Of a DNA stretch of 64,000 nt, positions 34,977-46,460 are shown one piece after another. Source of the DNA: Astrocystis sublimbata (taxonomy: Eukaryota > Ascomycota > Sordariomycetes > Xylariales > Xylariaceae). How positions within the stretch are numbered: position 1 is the stretch's first letter; every line of letters begins with the position of its first letter. A program made the translations under genes and the position numbers. Location of the stretch: assembly GCA_022453515.1 (NCBI GenBank), contig JAJNNY010000029.1, forward strand, positions 310,001 to 374,000, read 5' to 3'. Below the pieces are notes generated by a model. The model was not told where the DNA came from, did no database searches, and saw nothing but the letters and a program-made list of their open reading frames with translations.

Positions 34977-36113
34977 CTACCGCCTCGGAGGCTGTTTGGA
35001 CGTTGTGTCGATCTTGTCCCGGCCAGGCGCATAGGGTACCGCAACGCCGAGATACGGCTCCTGTCTCCCGTCACCGCCATTGAACTCGAACTGGCCGTCG
35101 GGCGCCAGGGTCGCTGGCGCGCCCTGCGCCGGGCGCCGCAGCTGGTCGTTGTGCAGCTTATCTAGCGACTCGCCGACTACGGCGTATTGGGACCAGTTGA
35201 TGGGGGGGCAGCGCACGACGTTCTGGGGCTTGGGGATCTGAGCCCAGGGTGGTGGGCCCGTTGCTTGAGAGTTTGGTTCTCCTTTGATGTTGACAGTCTC
35301 TGCCGAGGCTTGCTGTGTCTGCGTCTGTGTCTGTGACGGCTGCACGGATACGCCGTCCTTGATGATGTTGACTTTCGTCTCTTCGTCGTCGTCGTCGCTT
35401 TCGCTTTCGCTTTCACTGCTACTGTGGCCACTATCCCCGTCGTCGTCGCCATGGCCATGGCCCCTCACACTACCGACGAGCAAACCCTCGCCCTCGACAC
35501 GGACCTGCCCCGCCGTCAGGTCGCGAAGGAAAGCCGACGGCTCGGCGAGCGCGGCGCTCTTCACGCGGTCGAGCGAGGCCATATCCCGCTCGGCCTTGCG
35601 CCGCTGCATCTGCAGGATGGAGATGGCGGACTTGAGGGCCAGCACGTCCGGGTTGCTGTCGAAGTCGATCGGCTCAGGCGCCGGCGCCGGCGCGGCTGTC
35701 GCATCGACGTGGGAGTTGTGTGTTAGGGCTGCTCGTGGTGGGAAGGTTGTGGCGTTCAAGGGAGGTGTGATGGGGCTGTAGGTTGGGCGCGCGGGCGAGG
35801 ATGAGTGCGCAGATGGTTGCTGGGGCTGTTGGGGATGAGGACGGGTCAGTTGTTGCTGGTGGTGTTGTTGCTGCTGCTGGTGGTGATAGTGGCTCTGTTG
35901 CGACGCGTAGGGTATGGGCACTGGTATTGGTGTCGTGGACTGGAATGTCCGTATTAGAGGAGGGTTGTTGCTTCCTGCGGCCGAGGCGGATGGCCGGTGG
36001 GCGGACGAGTGTTGTTGTTGTTGCGACTGCATCTGCGATTGAGACTGCGACTGTGATTGCGACGGCGACGATCGCGAGACGGCGGCGTCGATGTTCAGCG
36101 TCAGGCCGGACAT
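34977..36113 (-). CDS. Gln/Ser-rich protein of unknown function
   Basis: A single exon encodes 378 residues. The first ~130 residues are low-complexity Gln, Ser, Pro and His with Q runs. A conserved-looking helical block follows (about 150-205: DVLALKSAISILQMQRRKA, then RVKSAALAEPSAFLRDLTAG). Next is an acidic Ser/Glu/Asp stretch (~222-245). A second conserved-looking block lies near the end (PPINWSQYAVVGESLDKLH, ~308-326). The mix of Q-rich and acidic regions suggests a nuclear or transcription-related protein, but that is inference only and I do not recognise the family. The Met at 36113 is the first in frame. It is transcribed away from the gene at 37597. Confidence 0.75.
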   Translation of the reverse strand: MSGLTLNIDAAVSRSSPSQSQSQSQSQMQSQQQQHSSAHRPSASAAGSNNPPLIRTFQSTTPIPVPIPYASQQSHYHHQQQQQHHQQQLTRPHPQQPQQPSAHSSSPARPTYSPITPPLNATTFPPRAALTHNSHVDATAAPAPAPEPIDFDSNPDVLALKSAISILQMQRRKAERDMASLDRVKSAALAEPSAFLRDLTAGQVRVEGEGLLVGSVRGHGHGDDDGDSGHSSSESESESDDDDEETKVNIIKDGVSVQPSQTQTQTQQASAETVNIKGEPNSQATGPPPWAQIPKPQNVVRCPPINWSQYAVVGESLDKLHNDQLRRPAQGAPATLAPDGQFEFNGGDGRQEPYLGVAVPYAPGRDKIDTTSKQPPRR

Positions 36114-37596
36114 GGTGGCGGGGTATGGCGGGTGATTTAATCACTGGTACGGTATAGGTAGGTTCCTAGCAGGTAGGAGGGCCCTTCACGAGGACGGGCC
36201 GAGTGAAGCTGCGTGCCGAGCTTGGCTCGACGAGGTGTAGTGTAGAGTGCAAATCACTCTGCCCCACGAGCTAGCTTGCTCGATCTTGTCGTTCGGTGTT
36301 TGGTTGACGTCTCGACGCTGCAGGTGAGGTGCCTGTTCGCTGCGGATAGTGTGGATGACTCACGGCGTGGAATTCCACCTGGGCAGTCTTTGACTTACAG
36401 TCGACTTGGGCACCATAGCGCCCAGCGACACCTTATTGAAAGTAGGTACCTACCTCGCCGCCCATGTGCAGTACTATTGTCTGTTAGTCTGCGACCACTC
36501 GATAGTTACTGGCGAGGGCTGAGAGTGGAGCTCAGCCCATTCGGCCCCGTCCACTACGAGTCGCTACAGGTCGACAGGCCCGCAGCTTAAGGTACATGAC
36601 ATGGGTAGATGAGCTCCTGCTGTTTCCATCATCGGTTTGTCGTCCGATTGGTGGCATCGTCCCTACCTACCTACGTATACGTCGAGATAGATTTCTAGAC
36701 CTAGACCCGGAGCAATAATTTGAACCCTCTAGTCCCTAGTTTCAGCTGCTCAGTTTTGCTTCCCGGGAACTGAATATTGGCGAGACTGGGGGACTGGTAG
36801 GCAATAATACCCTCCATATCTACGACGAAACGAACTAGTCTGATCCAGTAATATGTCACTCATTTCTCTCATACGGCTGAGCAAGTGCCCAACGGCAGGT
36901 TGGCAGCTGCCTGATGGATGTGCTTTCAGTTCGTCGCGGCTTCCAAGCATGCCGAGTTCCCAATACCAATCTGCTGTCAGCAACTGTGCTTTCCCTTTCG
37001 GGGACCTGCAAGACTGTCTCGTCACGACGGTCCTCCCATTCACTTGCCACTTGTCTTCATCATGTACCCAGGGTAGCCACCTGCAGTCTTTGATTCTCAC
37101 CATCTGCTACCACCAGGTCTCCCTGCCAGCTGCGTTCAACGCCAACCCATCTTCCTACATCTCAGTTGAACGGCCGCGATCCTCCAAGCCGCGACCGCTG
37201 TGCCGGTCACCACTGAGTTTTCATCATTAAACCTGTCTCATTCCCATGTAGCCATGCTCATCTCATCCATGGGCTGCTGAGATTAAGCCTCCTTCGATAG
37301 CGCCCTCAGCTAATACTATAATTGAATACACGTGAGCCTAGAATCTTCATATGTTGGCCCCTGGGAAGTGAGCAAGACCGACGGGGGCTTTATGATGGCC
37401 ATTGTATTAATTTGAATTAGCAGCCATCCTCTCCAGGTTCCGGGATTGTGTTAGAGTTGCCCTGCGTGATACGAAACCCATCTGGCTGTTCGTTCTCGTC
37501 ATACCATACAGACTTCATGACATAGACCAAGAATCGAGTGTTTGCGTACAACTCACCGAGCCTTCCCCTCCACGGTCTCGTTCTCTCTTTCGTGCA
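36114..37596. other. Divergent promoter region
   Basis: About 1.5 kb with no supported gene. Short open frames (for example 36276-36590 and 36853-37230) look like chance. Acctaggta-type motifs lie near 36155, 36442 and 36664. Confidence 0.5.
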
Positions 37597-38943
37597 ATGG
37601 TAGGGTTCATTGAACGATTGAGAAAACCGAAGTTGCCGGTTGTGCTTGGATCGCCCGATACGGACGGCGTCGTACCTCAGCGGACTGCCCCTACATCGCA
37701 AGCCACGACGCCCCCAGTCTTACGAAACTTCTCGTACCCGACCAACATCTTAAATAGTGATACATCGTCCTGCACGTCGACATTGCCGTCTACCTGGGAT
37801 CAACTGGGGGAAATATGCAGTTTCACCCCTGAAAACGCTCCACAGACTCGTCGAGACAAGACTGCTGGACTAGAAGATCCGTTTTTCTATACCACATCCC
37901 GTACACCGAATAAACAACCGGCAACCCGATACGAAGAATCGGACGTGGGTTACGGGGAGAACAAAGAAGCTGATACGGAGTTCCTGTTCATTGAGAAGGG
38001 CTGGGGAAAACGCCACCGCCGAAGTACCTTGCTAGGGCTGCCGTCGTCTCAGGTCCAGGCAACTTCTCGCTTCTAGGGGAATGTTGAGAAAGAAGTACCT
38101 AGAGACAGAGACAGAGACAAAAGGCTTCCCAGAAACCACTCGATTAGTGACCATATATTTTCCCCAAAGTCCAGCATCGGCGCTAGGCTGAAACGCAGCT
38201 CGCTCGGACATCACAGGACATCGTCATCTTTTGATGCATCTCGTCTTTTCGCCCGTCGAGCAGATAGCCCAGAAAGACCAATATCCAGTTCGGGCGTACC
38301 GTTGATCGACAAAAGACCCCCGCGTTCCGTGGCTACCTCCGCCAAGTCCGTTGACTGTCCTTCGATCTATACACCAAATTTGAAAGGAGACTCCTCGCTA
38401 CATCCGGAGAGACCTATTGACCTTTCGGACAATATATCAGTGCCATCTACTGCTGGGATGGGATTCCGTAATTTAAGGGATAGCCGTCAAGAAGCGCATC
38501 GTCTCAGTCAGAATTTGGATGCTCTATCGGTAGATCAACGATCTGCTTTAGAGCCTGACAAGACAAAGGGGAAGGAAGGGAAAAGCAGATGGTTTTCCCA
38601 GTTAAAGGAATGGGTCTCCGTTTCAGAGCCTTCAACGCAGGCACTGAAGACTTACAAGAAAGACACTTACAAGAGAGCCGGCGTGGCGCTCGATGATCCT
38701 TTAGCCAATGCAAAACTGCATCTCCCCGTTGCTTCACTGCCACCCAACGCGATCAAGCCGGGAGGTCGTGGCCCCGACCCTGAGGAGGTTGCCCTTCAGA
38801 AAGCAAAGGCTCGCAAGGAAGCGCGTAATTTGCTGTCTGTGGCCAGAGCATCTGGAGAGACCCGCTCAAGCTCTGGTCGCTTTTCCTCGACGGGTAGCAT
38901 TACTGGGGGCACTCTGAAATCCGGCGATCAAGGCGAAGCATAA
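37597..38943 (+). CDS. Ser-rich unknown protein, frame interrupted by a TAG
   Basis: Two open segments in the same frame, 37597..38073 and 38077..38943, are separated only by a TAG at 38074-38076. Read through, they would give about 447 residues. The start MVGFIERLRKPKLPV is basic. Conserved-looking pieces include TWDQLGEICSF, DKTAGLEDPFFY and LFIEKGWGKRHRRSTL before the stop, then SSSFDASRLFARRADSPERP after it. The C terminus (DPEEVALQKAKARKEARNLL) is helical. The TAG is part of cttctag, a plausible 3' splice site. A phase-0 intron from gtgggt at 37945 to 38076 (132 nt) would remove it, but would also remove the coding-like LFIEKGWGKR segment. It may be an intron, a nonsense allele or a sequence error. 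Function unknown. Confidence 0.55.
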
Positions 38944-40264
38944 ATAGACCTACTGGGTGATGTCCCAATGACAAGATGCGTCCCATCTTTCTGATAGTAG
39001 GGACCTAGACCAGCAAAGACGGCTATGCTCAACCTATCGGACCGCACACCCACCAGTTTATTAACATTCCCTAATATTGAACGACGTTCGTTTGAAACTT
39101 GCTACACGGCTCGAGGTCGAAGATACGGCCATGTTACATATTATGAGACGGACTACTGAGGCACAATGACCATAGTCCAGTGCCCAGGCTCGACTTGCTT
39201 GATGATCACAACATAGAACTGGGCTCTCTTACACATTTCTTAGCTTATATTATTACCCTAACTAGATAAATACCTGCTGAGATATAGCCAATGACCTAAT
39301 AATGAGGATTATTGCAACCTTTTTGTTGAATACGAGGTCGACAACTGTATGTGCCTAGTTGAAAACGGGATTGCTGGCCTTGATTCTGTATTGGAGTTGT
39401 TGAACATGCAGATGAAGAGAAGTGAGGGTTACAACATGATACTCAGATATTATTGCAGTCCAATTGTCAAGATCGACTACCGCATCACCAGAGCACAGAG
39501 TATAGAGCACAGAGGCTACTGCAATGCTTGCTTCAAAATACTTGTCTGATCTTTTGACCATCAGGAAGCAATTGGGTCATGATTGGGTAAGGATATCAAT
39601 GTGCAAAAGCACAGACTGTGTGTGATGACCTCGGCTTGACATGTTTAGCGTTGGTCCGTAGACCAGCTGATCAGCTCGGCAGCCACAAAAACATCGACTT
39701 CATAATAGAACGAATGGGAGATACAGATGGCATTTCCAGACAAGACCAGAACAGAAGGCGCATTGTCACGCTACCTGCATGTAGGTAGCATAAAGTGTAT
39801 CGTGCTGCTTTGGCGTGCTTGGCAAACTCTAAAGTGGGGTGAAGGCGCTGGCCGCCTCGGCCGCATCGCAGAGTCGTGACGTAACACGACTCAAAGCAAT
39901 GAGAACAATGCCAGCCGGCCGACTCGCCGAGCCAGTGGAACACACGCTGAAATGCAGCTGCCTCGATGTGCGAGGAAAACCTTACATGGCTGGCGGCGAA
40001 TCGTTCTACTTACCCCCTAAGTTCTCGTGTGTGGACGATCGATCCTTTGCACGTACTGACTTCAGCATTCGCAATGTCCGGTTAGACAGAATACCAGGTT
40101 CAAACATACTAGTCCCCCACGATGATGTTGCTTTGCAAAACGAGCTCATTGCGAACAATTCGATCACAACAGAACGCCACTAGTCTAGTATGCTAAGATT
40201 ATCATAACTCTACACGAAGCGGGTGACCTGATACCGCCCCTAGCCTAGGTTGTCTTCCCATCGC

Positions 40265-40310
40265 TACATACATACATACATACATACATACGTACATACA
40301 TACATACATA
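40265..40310. repeat. (taca)n microsatellite
   Basis: Eleven or so taca units with one cgta interruption. Confidence 0.95.
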
Positions 40311-40380
40311 GGCAGGAGGTAGTACACTGACGTGAGTGGTGACAAAGATAAACACCCTGTCTCAGTCGACCTGAAGCAAT

Positions 40381-40405
40381 CTTCGACAACTTCGACAACT
40401 TCGAC
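40381..40405. repeat. Three 9-nt cttcgacaa repeats
   Basis: Direct 9-nt repeats end about 30 bases before the ATG of the membrane/hydrolase gene, so they probably lie in its 5' untranslated region. Confidence 0.8.
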
Positions 40406-40437
40406 ATCTTTCCCGGCCAAGAATCAACTTTGGCAAG

Positions 40438-42371
40438 ATGAAGAGTCTTTGGGGAGGCTCCCGCGACGATCGCGACAGTCGCGATGATGACGGTCCCGCG
40501 AGGGACTCGACGACAGCCGAACGAGACTCGGCGCTGGTTAATGAGCATACGCGACTCCTACCGAACAGAGTTGAGAGCACGAGTTACTTGAGCCCGGATG
40601 ACCCAGCAGTACGCACTCCAAAGCAGCATGCTCAGCCGAATAGTATAGATCATAGTATGTTAACCAGTACTTTGCAGGTTTCGCCTTACAACCTCCGGAG
40701 CATTCGATTTACCCGGTACCTGACGATATTCTTCACTGTTGTCGCCTTCGCCTGGTGGGTTCTCATCTTGGTCTCGACCTTCGTCACGCCTCCAGGTTTC
40801 CACATTCGAGGATCGGGGTTCTTCCCCTTCAGCTATGCCAGCTTGGCACTCGCAAACTTGCTCTTCACACTGCTGTTCTTTGCGGTGCCCGCGAAGGCTG
40901 TACGGATCGCAAGCCTAGTCGTAGCGGGTCTACTCCTAGTCGACGCGATCCTTATAGTCTCCGTACAGCAGACGAGATACGAAGAAGGGTGGGTTGGTAT
41001 GGTCAGCGTGCTATGTAAGTTGAAAGGGGTTTGCGCATGTGTTTCTGTCGCAAGCTCAAGCTAACACGGCTTCTTTAGGGGCGTTTTTTGTGGCCATCTG
41101 GACACTTGCAACGGACCGTCTCGTTGCCTGGGGGAAGTATGAGGAAGAGGAGCGATTGACAGGACGAGCCGAATCTCGACGCACATTGGGCCAGTGGGTC
41201 GCCGTCTTGCTATCTACGATCTCTATGGTAGTATTGGCGATCGCCCTACTCTTGATGACCTTTACATTGATCCTGCGGGCTCTCGACGCAGGTCTGGCGC
41301 CACCCGGAAAGATGTACTGGGTCGACAGCCACAAGTATAGGCTCCATGTCTACTGCAATGGAAACGATACAGCTGCCAAGTTGCCGACTGTTTTGATCGA
41401 GGGCGGTGAAACATCGGTGGAAGCTGGCCTCAGAGACTTCGCTGACAATGCGATCAAGAATGGCTCAATCAGCCGATACTGCTTTGTAGATCGTCCCGGT
41501 ATTGCCTGGGTGAGTACCGATGCGCCTTCGAACAGGGACCCATGGCATCTGACCTCTGCTAATGGTAATTAGAGCGATACCGCACCTTCGCCGCTCTCCG
41601 CAAGCATGGCTGTCGAGGCCGTTGACGAAGCACTTGCTCGCGCTGGGGAAGATGGACCTTGGGGTGAGTCAATTGCAACATTGTCGGTGAAGTTTTGCTG
41701 ACGAGTCGACAGTCCTTATGAGCGCTGGCATCGGCTCCATCTACTCCCGCATTTTATCTTCGCGCCATGGCACAGACGTCAAGGGGTTGCTGCTTATCGA
41801 TCCGCTTCATGAGGATCTCTTAGCTGAAGTCGGTTCTCCAGGCCGCGGTTTTCTACTTGTAAGTGACCTCCGAATCAACTGATATGAGCCCATGGGCAAG
41901 ATTTTCTCCCCCAGCACCAGTCGATAAATTGGATTTAGCAAGAAGCAACGGTTGACTCGAAAATCACAGTGGCTTCAAGGCATCATCTCACCACTCGGAC
42001 TCCGCCAGATACCGGGCGCTTTGTTCAAGGGCCGAAATAAGGAAGACCGCGTCTGGGGGCGATCATCGTACCAGACCGGCAAGTACATATTCGCAAAATT
42101 GCAAGAAAACTTGGTAGCCGGTACTCTGTCCAAGCGCGACGTGGCCAGTAGCCGGGCCATCCAAGAGCAAAATGTGCCGCTTACACTGGTTAGCTCTGGC
42201 GTCAAGACTCGCGAGGACAGCGATTGGGAGGATCAGCAGAGAGCTCTTAGCCATTTAACGAAAAAGCTGCAACACTGGGATATTGTCAAGAAGGCACCCC
42301 ATCAGGTTTGGGAAACGCTGGAGGGCCGCGATATGATCGAGAAGAGATTGAAACAATTGGTTCAGGGGTGA
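40438..42371 (+). CDS. DUF2417-type membrane protein with alpha/beta-hydrolase-like domain
   Basis: Five exons, 40438..41014, 41079..41509, 41573..41663, 41713..41858 and 41970..42371, give 548 residues. A charged N-terminal ~90 residues precede about five hydrophobic helices (for example FTVVAFAWWVLILVSTFVT, LALANLLFTLLFFAVPA and LLSTISMVVLAIALLLMTF). A soluble domain follows with hydrolase-like landmarks: LPTVLIEGGETS, YCFVDRPGIAWSD, VLMSAGIGSIYSR and LLIDPLHEDLL. Where hydrolases have a Gly-x-Ser-x-Gly nucleophile elbow, this protein reads Ser-Ala-Gly-Ile-Gly, so the usual serine is replaced by glycine. The family is often annotated as a mitochondrial integral membrane protein; its function is unknown. 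Introns have gtaagt/gtgagt donors and good branch sites. Confidence 0.82.
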
Positions 42372-43069
42372 GAATCAGAAGCACAATGTCTATTTGATAT
42401 GTTGGAAGTGAGAGAAAGTGGGAGCGGAGAGAAAGCTAATCGAGTTGGCATGAATCGCAAGGTGTTTGCACTCGAGGGTCGTTGGAGATTGTTTGGAAAA
42501 TGGCATGTACAAAAGATTGTACACGAACGACTGACGAGATGGGATGCTCTTTTACCTGCATATTAACACTCTGTCCTTACCTTCATATACCTACCGTAAC
42601 CAGTACGATATATCTAATGCGAAATGATCTTGAAAGTAAGTAGTGGTCATTCATCGAAATGCTGGCACAGGCACGTCGGGTTGGTCTGGTACCAATGAAA
42701 CGCAGGTCAGGTCAATTAAATCAAATGTTCATTAACGGTCATCTCCCTGTTGTAATGGGGTTGATTGCCCACACCCAAGAGTGGGATGTTTGTGACTCGA
42801 AGGCTAACAGTCAGTGCCTGCATCGCCTGTGGCTGAAGCTTGAGCCACACAATCAGCACTTAACGCGAAAAACGCGGGTGACTCCCAGCGATGCGCGTTC
42901 GCTGTAGCTACAGGTTTAGTCTACCTGTAAAATAATATCCCTTCCGGCCCCGTAACGACGTCAAGACATCACTAATAAATGCGAAACATATCTGCAATTA
43001 ATCCCATAGCCTATCAACTTTGAATTACCGACTCCGAGCGAAATCAACCAACCTTACCATTGGCCCAAG
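42372..43069. other. Intergenic region before rfc2
   Basis: 698 bases between two genes on the same strand. An 82-codon open frame at 42659-42907 has no recognisable features. Presumably it holds a 3' untranslated region and the rfc2 promoter. Confidence 0.5.
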
Positions 43070-44420
43070 ATGGCCAGCTTCTTCGACCTTAAGGCACGGA
43101 AAGCCGCGGCGGCAAACGGATCAGCATCAAAGGCAGGCGAACCCAGGCAGGCCGCAAGGAAGCAGCCTTGGGTAGAGAAATAGTGAGCTATAAAGATCGA
43201 CTCCTGGACAGTTTGCGACAAGTGACTAATGTGACAGGACTATCTAGTCGACCGAAAACTCTCAGCGATGTTACAGCCCAAGATCACACAGTAAACGTCC
43301 TGCAACGGACATTACAAGCTTCCAATGTGAGCGACTACCCTCGTTGCGCAACATGTGCCGTTATAGACACTCATACCATACCAGCTTCCTCACATGTTGT
43401 TCTACGGCCCCCCGGGAACAGGCAAGACCTCGACAATACTGGCCCTCGCGAAGGAGCTATACGGACCCGAGATGATGAAAGGGCGAGTTCTCGAACTAAA
43501 CGCCTCCGACGAGCGCGGTATCAGCATCGTGCGGGAGAAGGTGAAGGATTTCGCGCGAATGCAGCTGACGAACCCGCCCCCGGGCTACCGAGACCGCTAC
43601 CCATGCCCGCCCTTCAAGATCATCATCCTCGACGAGGCCGACAGCATGACGCAAGATGCCCAGAGCGCGCTCCGCCGAACGATGGAGACGTACAGCAAGA
43701 TCACACGCTTCTGCCTCATCTGCAATTATGTCACGCGCATCATCGACCCGCTCGCGAGTCGCTGCAGCAAGTTCCGCTTCAAGAGCTTGGATCAGGGGAA
43801 CGCGGCGAGGCGGCTTGAGGAGATTGCGGAGAAAGAGGGCGTCAAAATCGAGGAGGGTGCCGTCGATGCGCTCATCCGTTGCAGCGAGGGTGATCTGAGA
43901 AAAGCTATCACCTTCCTGCAGAGTGCGGCGCGCTTGGTGGGGGCGGTGGAGAAGGGCGAGGGCGAGGACGGGGGCGAGGACAAGATGGAGGTGGACGAGG
44001 AGGCCGGCAAGGTCGTCTCGGTCAAGATCATCGAGGATATCGCTGGCGTAATACCCGGTCCAACGGTCGAGAGGCTACAAAAAGCCATGCAACCGAAGTC
44101 GGCGGGGGCAACGTACCAGGCTATAGCGAAGGTGGTGGAGGAGATGGTGGCCGATGGCTGGAGTGCCATCCAGGTTATTTCACAGGTAAATTTGAATCTC
44201 CTGTCTGTCTGGCTCATCCATACTTCAGCCTCTCTGACTGGTGTTATAGCTTTACCAAGTGGTCATCAATGACGAACTTATTCCCGACATCGCCAAGAAC
44301 AAGGTCACTCTTGTCTTTTCCGAGATCGACAAACGCCTAGTGGACGGCGCGGATGAGCATCTGTCCATTCTCGATCTGGCGTTACGGATATCCGACATTT
44401 TGGCTCGCAACAAAGGATGA
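43070..44420 (+). CDS. rfc2: Replication factor C subunit, Rfc2 type
   Basis: Four exons, 43070..43182, 43248..43326, 43385..44185 and 44250..44420, give 387 residues. The protein is an AAA+ subunit of the clamp loader that places PCNA on primer ends. After [13 protein letters not shown] and a short basic stretch come the RFC boxes: [15 protein letters not shown], Walker [10 protein letters not shown] (~71), NASDERGI, the Walker B box IILDEADSM (~146), and the SRC arginine-finger region [11 protein letters not shown]. The order and wording follow yeast Rfc2 (human RFC4) more closely than Rfc3, Rfc4 or Rfc5. An acidic insert ([16 protein letters not shown], ~253-270) sits between the AAA+ lid and the C-terminal collar domain. 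All introns are short with canonical ends. Confidence 0.92.
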
Positions 44421-44921
44421 AAAAGGCAATATACCCCAAGAAACTCACCGATCTACCTCGGACTTGAACGCAATCTAGGGTATATGAGGCGAGATCGCAA
44501 ACCGGAATCAAATAGCATGATAGATAGCACTGGCAGTAGCAAAGTCGCTCTATGAGCTTATGCCGTTTTCTGATTCGACAACCGTGCTAGCTGTTCATAA
44601 CACGAACCCAAATACTGATACTGGTACCTTTTTTGGTCTCGCTTTAAAGTAGACAAGGATCCGTCCCTTAATCAAGATGCCCGTGTATTATTCGCATTTA
44701 TTGGTATACCATTAAGGCTGGAAAAATCAGCAATTGGCTCCCGTCAGTGTTCGACCAGCGGCCAATTGGAACCGGTATCTAGTGTAGAGGGCATTAAGTC
44801 TTCAACGGTCCAGCTGGGGGGGTCATGCCGGCGCTCGTGAGAATATTACAATACAGATATATTAGGCCGTCTAGATTCAATGTGTTTTCATGCTTTCAAT
44901 TTTGCACATCGTCATCGCGAA
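44421..44921. other. Convergent 3' region
   Basis: 501 bases between the rfc2 stop and the stop of the coiled-coil gene on the minus strand. No gene seen. Confidence 0.6.
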
Positions 44922-46460
44922 TCATTCATTGATGAGCCCCAGGTTCCCATCCAGGACGGACCAGATGCTTTTCGGCTCCTCCTTGACAAATTTCTTAGAC
45001 GTGCGCCTTTCAGCACTGGTCATGCCCTTCTCGCCTTCCGCTGGTTCTGTTGTCTGCTCTCCAAGCGGCCCCTTATTCTGCAGCATGGAGACCTGATTCA
45101 ATGCCTGCATTGCATCCTCGATAGAAACCTGGCCCCCATCCACTGCCTCAGCAACGGCCTCCAATGTTGCGATCTTGGCCGAGTCCGCCGCAAAGAGCCA
45201 TGGTTGAACCTGTTCAGTAACAGTGGCAGTCTTGGTCGCCTTGGCGAAGCTCAAGCTGGCGTGTGACTTTTCTGATTTCGGAGGGGCGTGTTTAGACAGC
45301 AGCTCGCTGTCCTGGGCAAGACGACGCAGCGTCTTGTTGGTCTCCTGGTGTTGCTTTGCGAGTGCGCCGTTCATATGTGCTTTCTCCTGTACGAGGCCCT
45401 TCTGCTCCTGCGAAAGTGCTTGAAGTTTCTCGAGGTAGGGTGTTAGGAGATAGGTTTGCGGCTCGGGACGAGCTGGCAAGGGCTCCTCCGGGGCGGCTTC
45501 CTGTGCCGTAGGCTGGGGGCGTGGCGAATCTTTGAGCTTGCGCAACTCGGTTATAGAAGCCATGATCTGTTTGCGCAGCTCGATATGGCGTTTGTACTCT
45601 TTGTCGATGTCGGCCAGTTGCGCATTCCTATCAAAGTCCTTATCTTGAGCATCCTTTTGGGGCGAGTTGCCGGCATCCTCCGACTCGCCCTCGCCCGCTT
45701 TGCTCAACATGGTTTCTATCCAGTTGACCAGCGAATTTTTGACTGTGTTCAGGGCTGCCACCTGCACCTCGGGGGAGGCGTCCTTGGGCTCGATAGGATG
45801 CTTTGCTTTGAAGGCCTCGAGCTTGCGTTGGTCGTGCTCGAGAACCAACTTCTGGCGCATGGTAGCCTTGCGAAGTCGCGTGATCAGCTCCTGGGCTTCC
45901 TGGTCGGGTGCTTCTTGGTCTTTCGTGAACCCCTCGACGAGATCTTTGGGTAGCTCTGGAAAAGGAGCGCAGTCCTGGAACATAACACGTGGATCGAGGA
46001 AACCTGGATCGGCAACAGGTTGGCGGTCGAGTTCTTCGTAGCACTTGTTCAGCGCCTCGAGCCTCTGCTGCTCTTTCGCTAGCCTGTTGCATTCGAGCTG
46101 TTCCTCGAGGAGCTCTCTCTCTGCATCCGCCCTAGTCGGGGAGGGGGTGGAGGGGGCAGCAGAGGCGGCCACTCTGTGCTCAACTCGTAGCTTCGAAAGC
46201 TCCCTTTGAAGGCCAATGTTCCTCTGTACCGCCTCGATGAACTCGCGGTGCTTCTCTAGCGCAGAATCTGACAAGGAGATGGGCGTATCTGGGTCGAAGA
46301 GGAACACTGGGCTGGAGAGGTGTTCCTGTCCCAAATGGTGAGCCAGCTCTTGGATTGCAGCCCGTTTTTCGGCAACGACGTCCCCCTTGGGACGTAAGAG
46401 GCGCTTGAGAGCCTCACGAGCCCGTTTGGCAGCCAGCTCCTCCTCTGTCACGGCATTCAT
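44922..46460 (-). CDS. Coiled-coil protein of unknown function
   Basis: A single uninterrupted frame encodes 512 residues, starting MNAVTEEELAAKRAREALK. It is rich in Glu, Gln, Lys, Leu and Ala, with several predicted coiled-coil stretches (roughly 60-150, 190-235, 285-325 and 345-400). There are no membrane helices and no catalytic motif. A Ser/Pro patch (~100-110) and an acidic Asp/Ser patch (~265-280) break up the helices. The C terminus (KSIWSVLDGNLGLINE) looks conserved. The composition suggests a structural or scaffold role, for example at microtubules or membranes, but this is inference. I do not recognise the family. Lack of introns is unusual here for a gene of this length. Confidence 0.78.
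   Translation of the reverse strand: MNAVTEEELAAKRAREALKRLLRPKGDVVAEKRAAIQELAHHLGQEHLSSPVFLFDPDTPISLSDSALEKHREFIEAVQRNIGLQRELSKLRVEHRVAASAAPSTPSPTRADAERELLEEQLECNRLAKEQQRLEALNKCYEELDRQPVADPGFLDPRVMFQDCAPFPELPKDLVEGFTKDQEAPDQEAQELITRLRKATMRQKLVLEHDQRKLEAFKAKHPIEPKDASPEVQVAALNTVKNSLVNWIETMLSKAGEGESEDAGNSPQKDAQDKDFDRNAQLADIDKEYKRHIELRKQIMASITELRKLKDSPRPQPTAQEAAPEEPLPARPEPQTYLLTPYLEKLQALSQEQKGLVQEKAHMNGALAKQHQETNKTLRRLAQDSELLSKHAPPKSEKSHASLSFAKATKTATVTEQVQPWLFAADSAKIATLEAVAEAVDGGQVSIEDAMQALNQVSMLQNKGPLGEQTTEPAEGEKGMTSAERRTSKKFVKEEPKSIWSVLDGNLGLINE

Larger units (their letters stand above)
38944..40437. other. Intergenic region with microsatellites
   Basis: About 1.5 kb without a supported gene. 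The open frame at 39839-40183 is unconvincing. It holds a (taca)n microsatellite at 40265-40310 and three copies of cttcgacaa at 40381-40405, immediately upstream of the next gene. Confidence 0.5.

Noticed and set aside
42659..42907. 82-codon plus-strand frame between two genes
   Set aside because: No similarity to known families; consistent with chance in a 3' untranslated/promoter gap.
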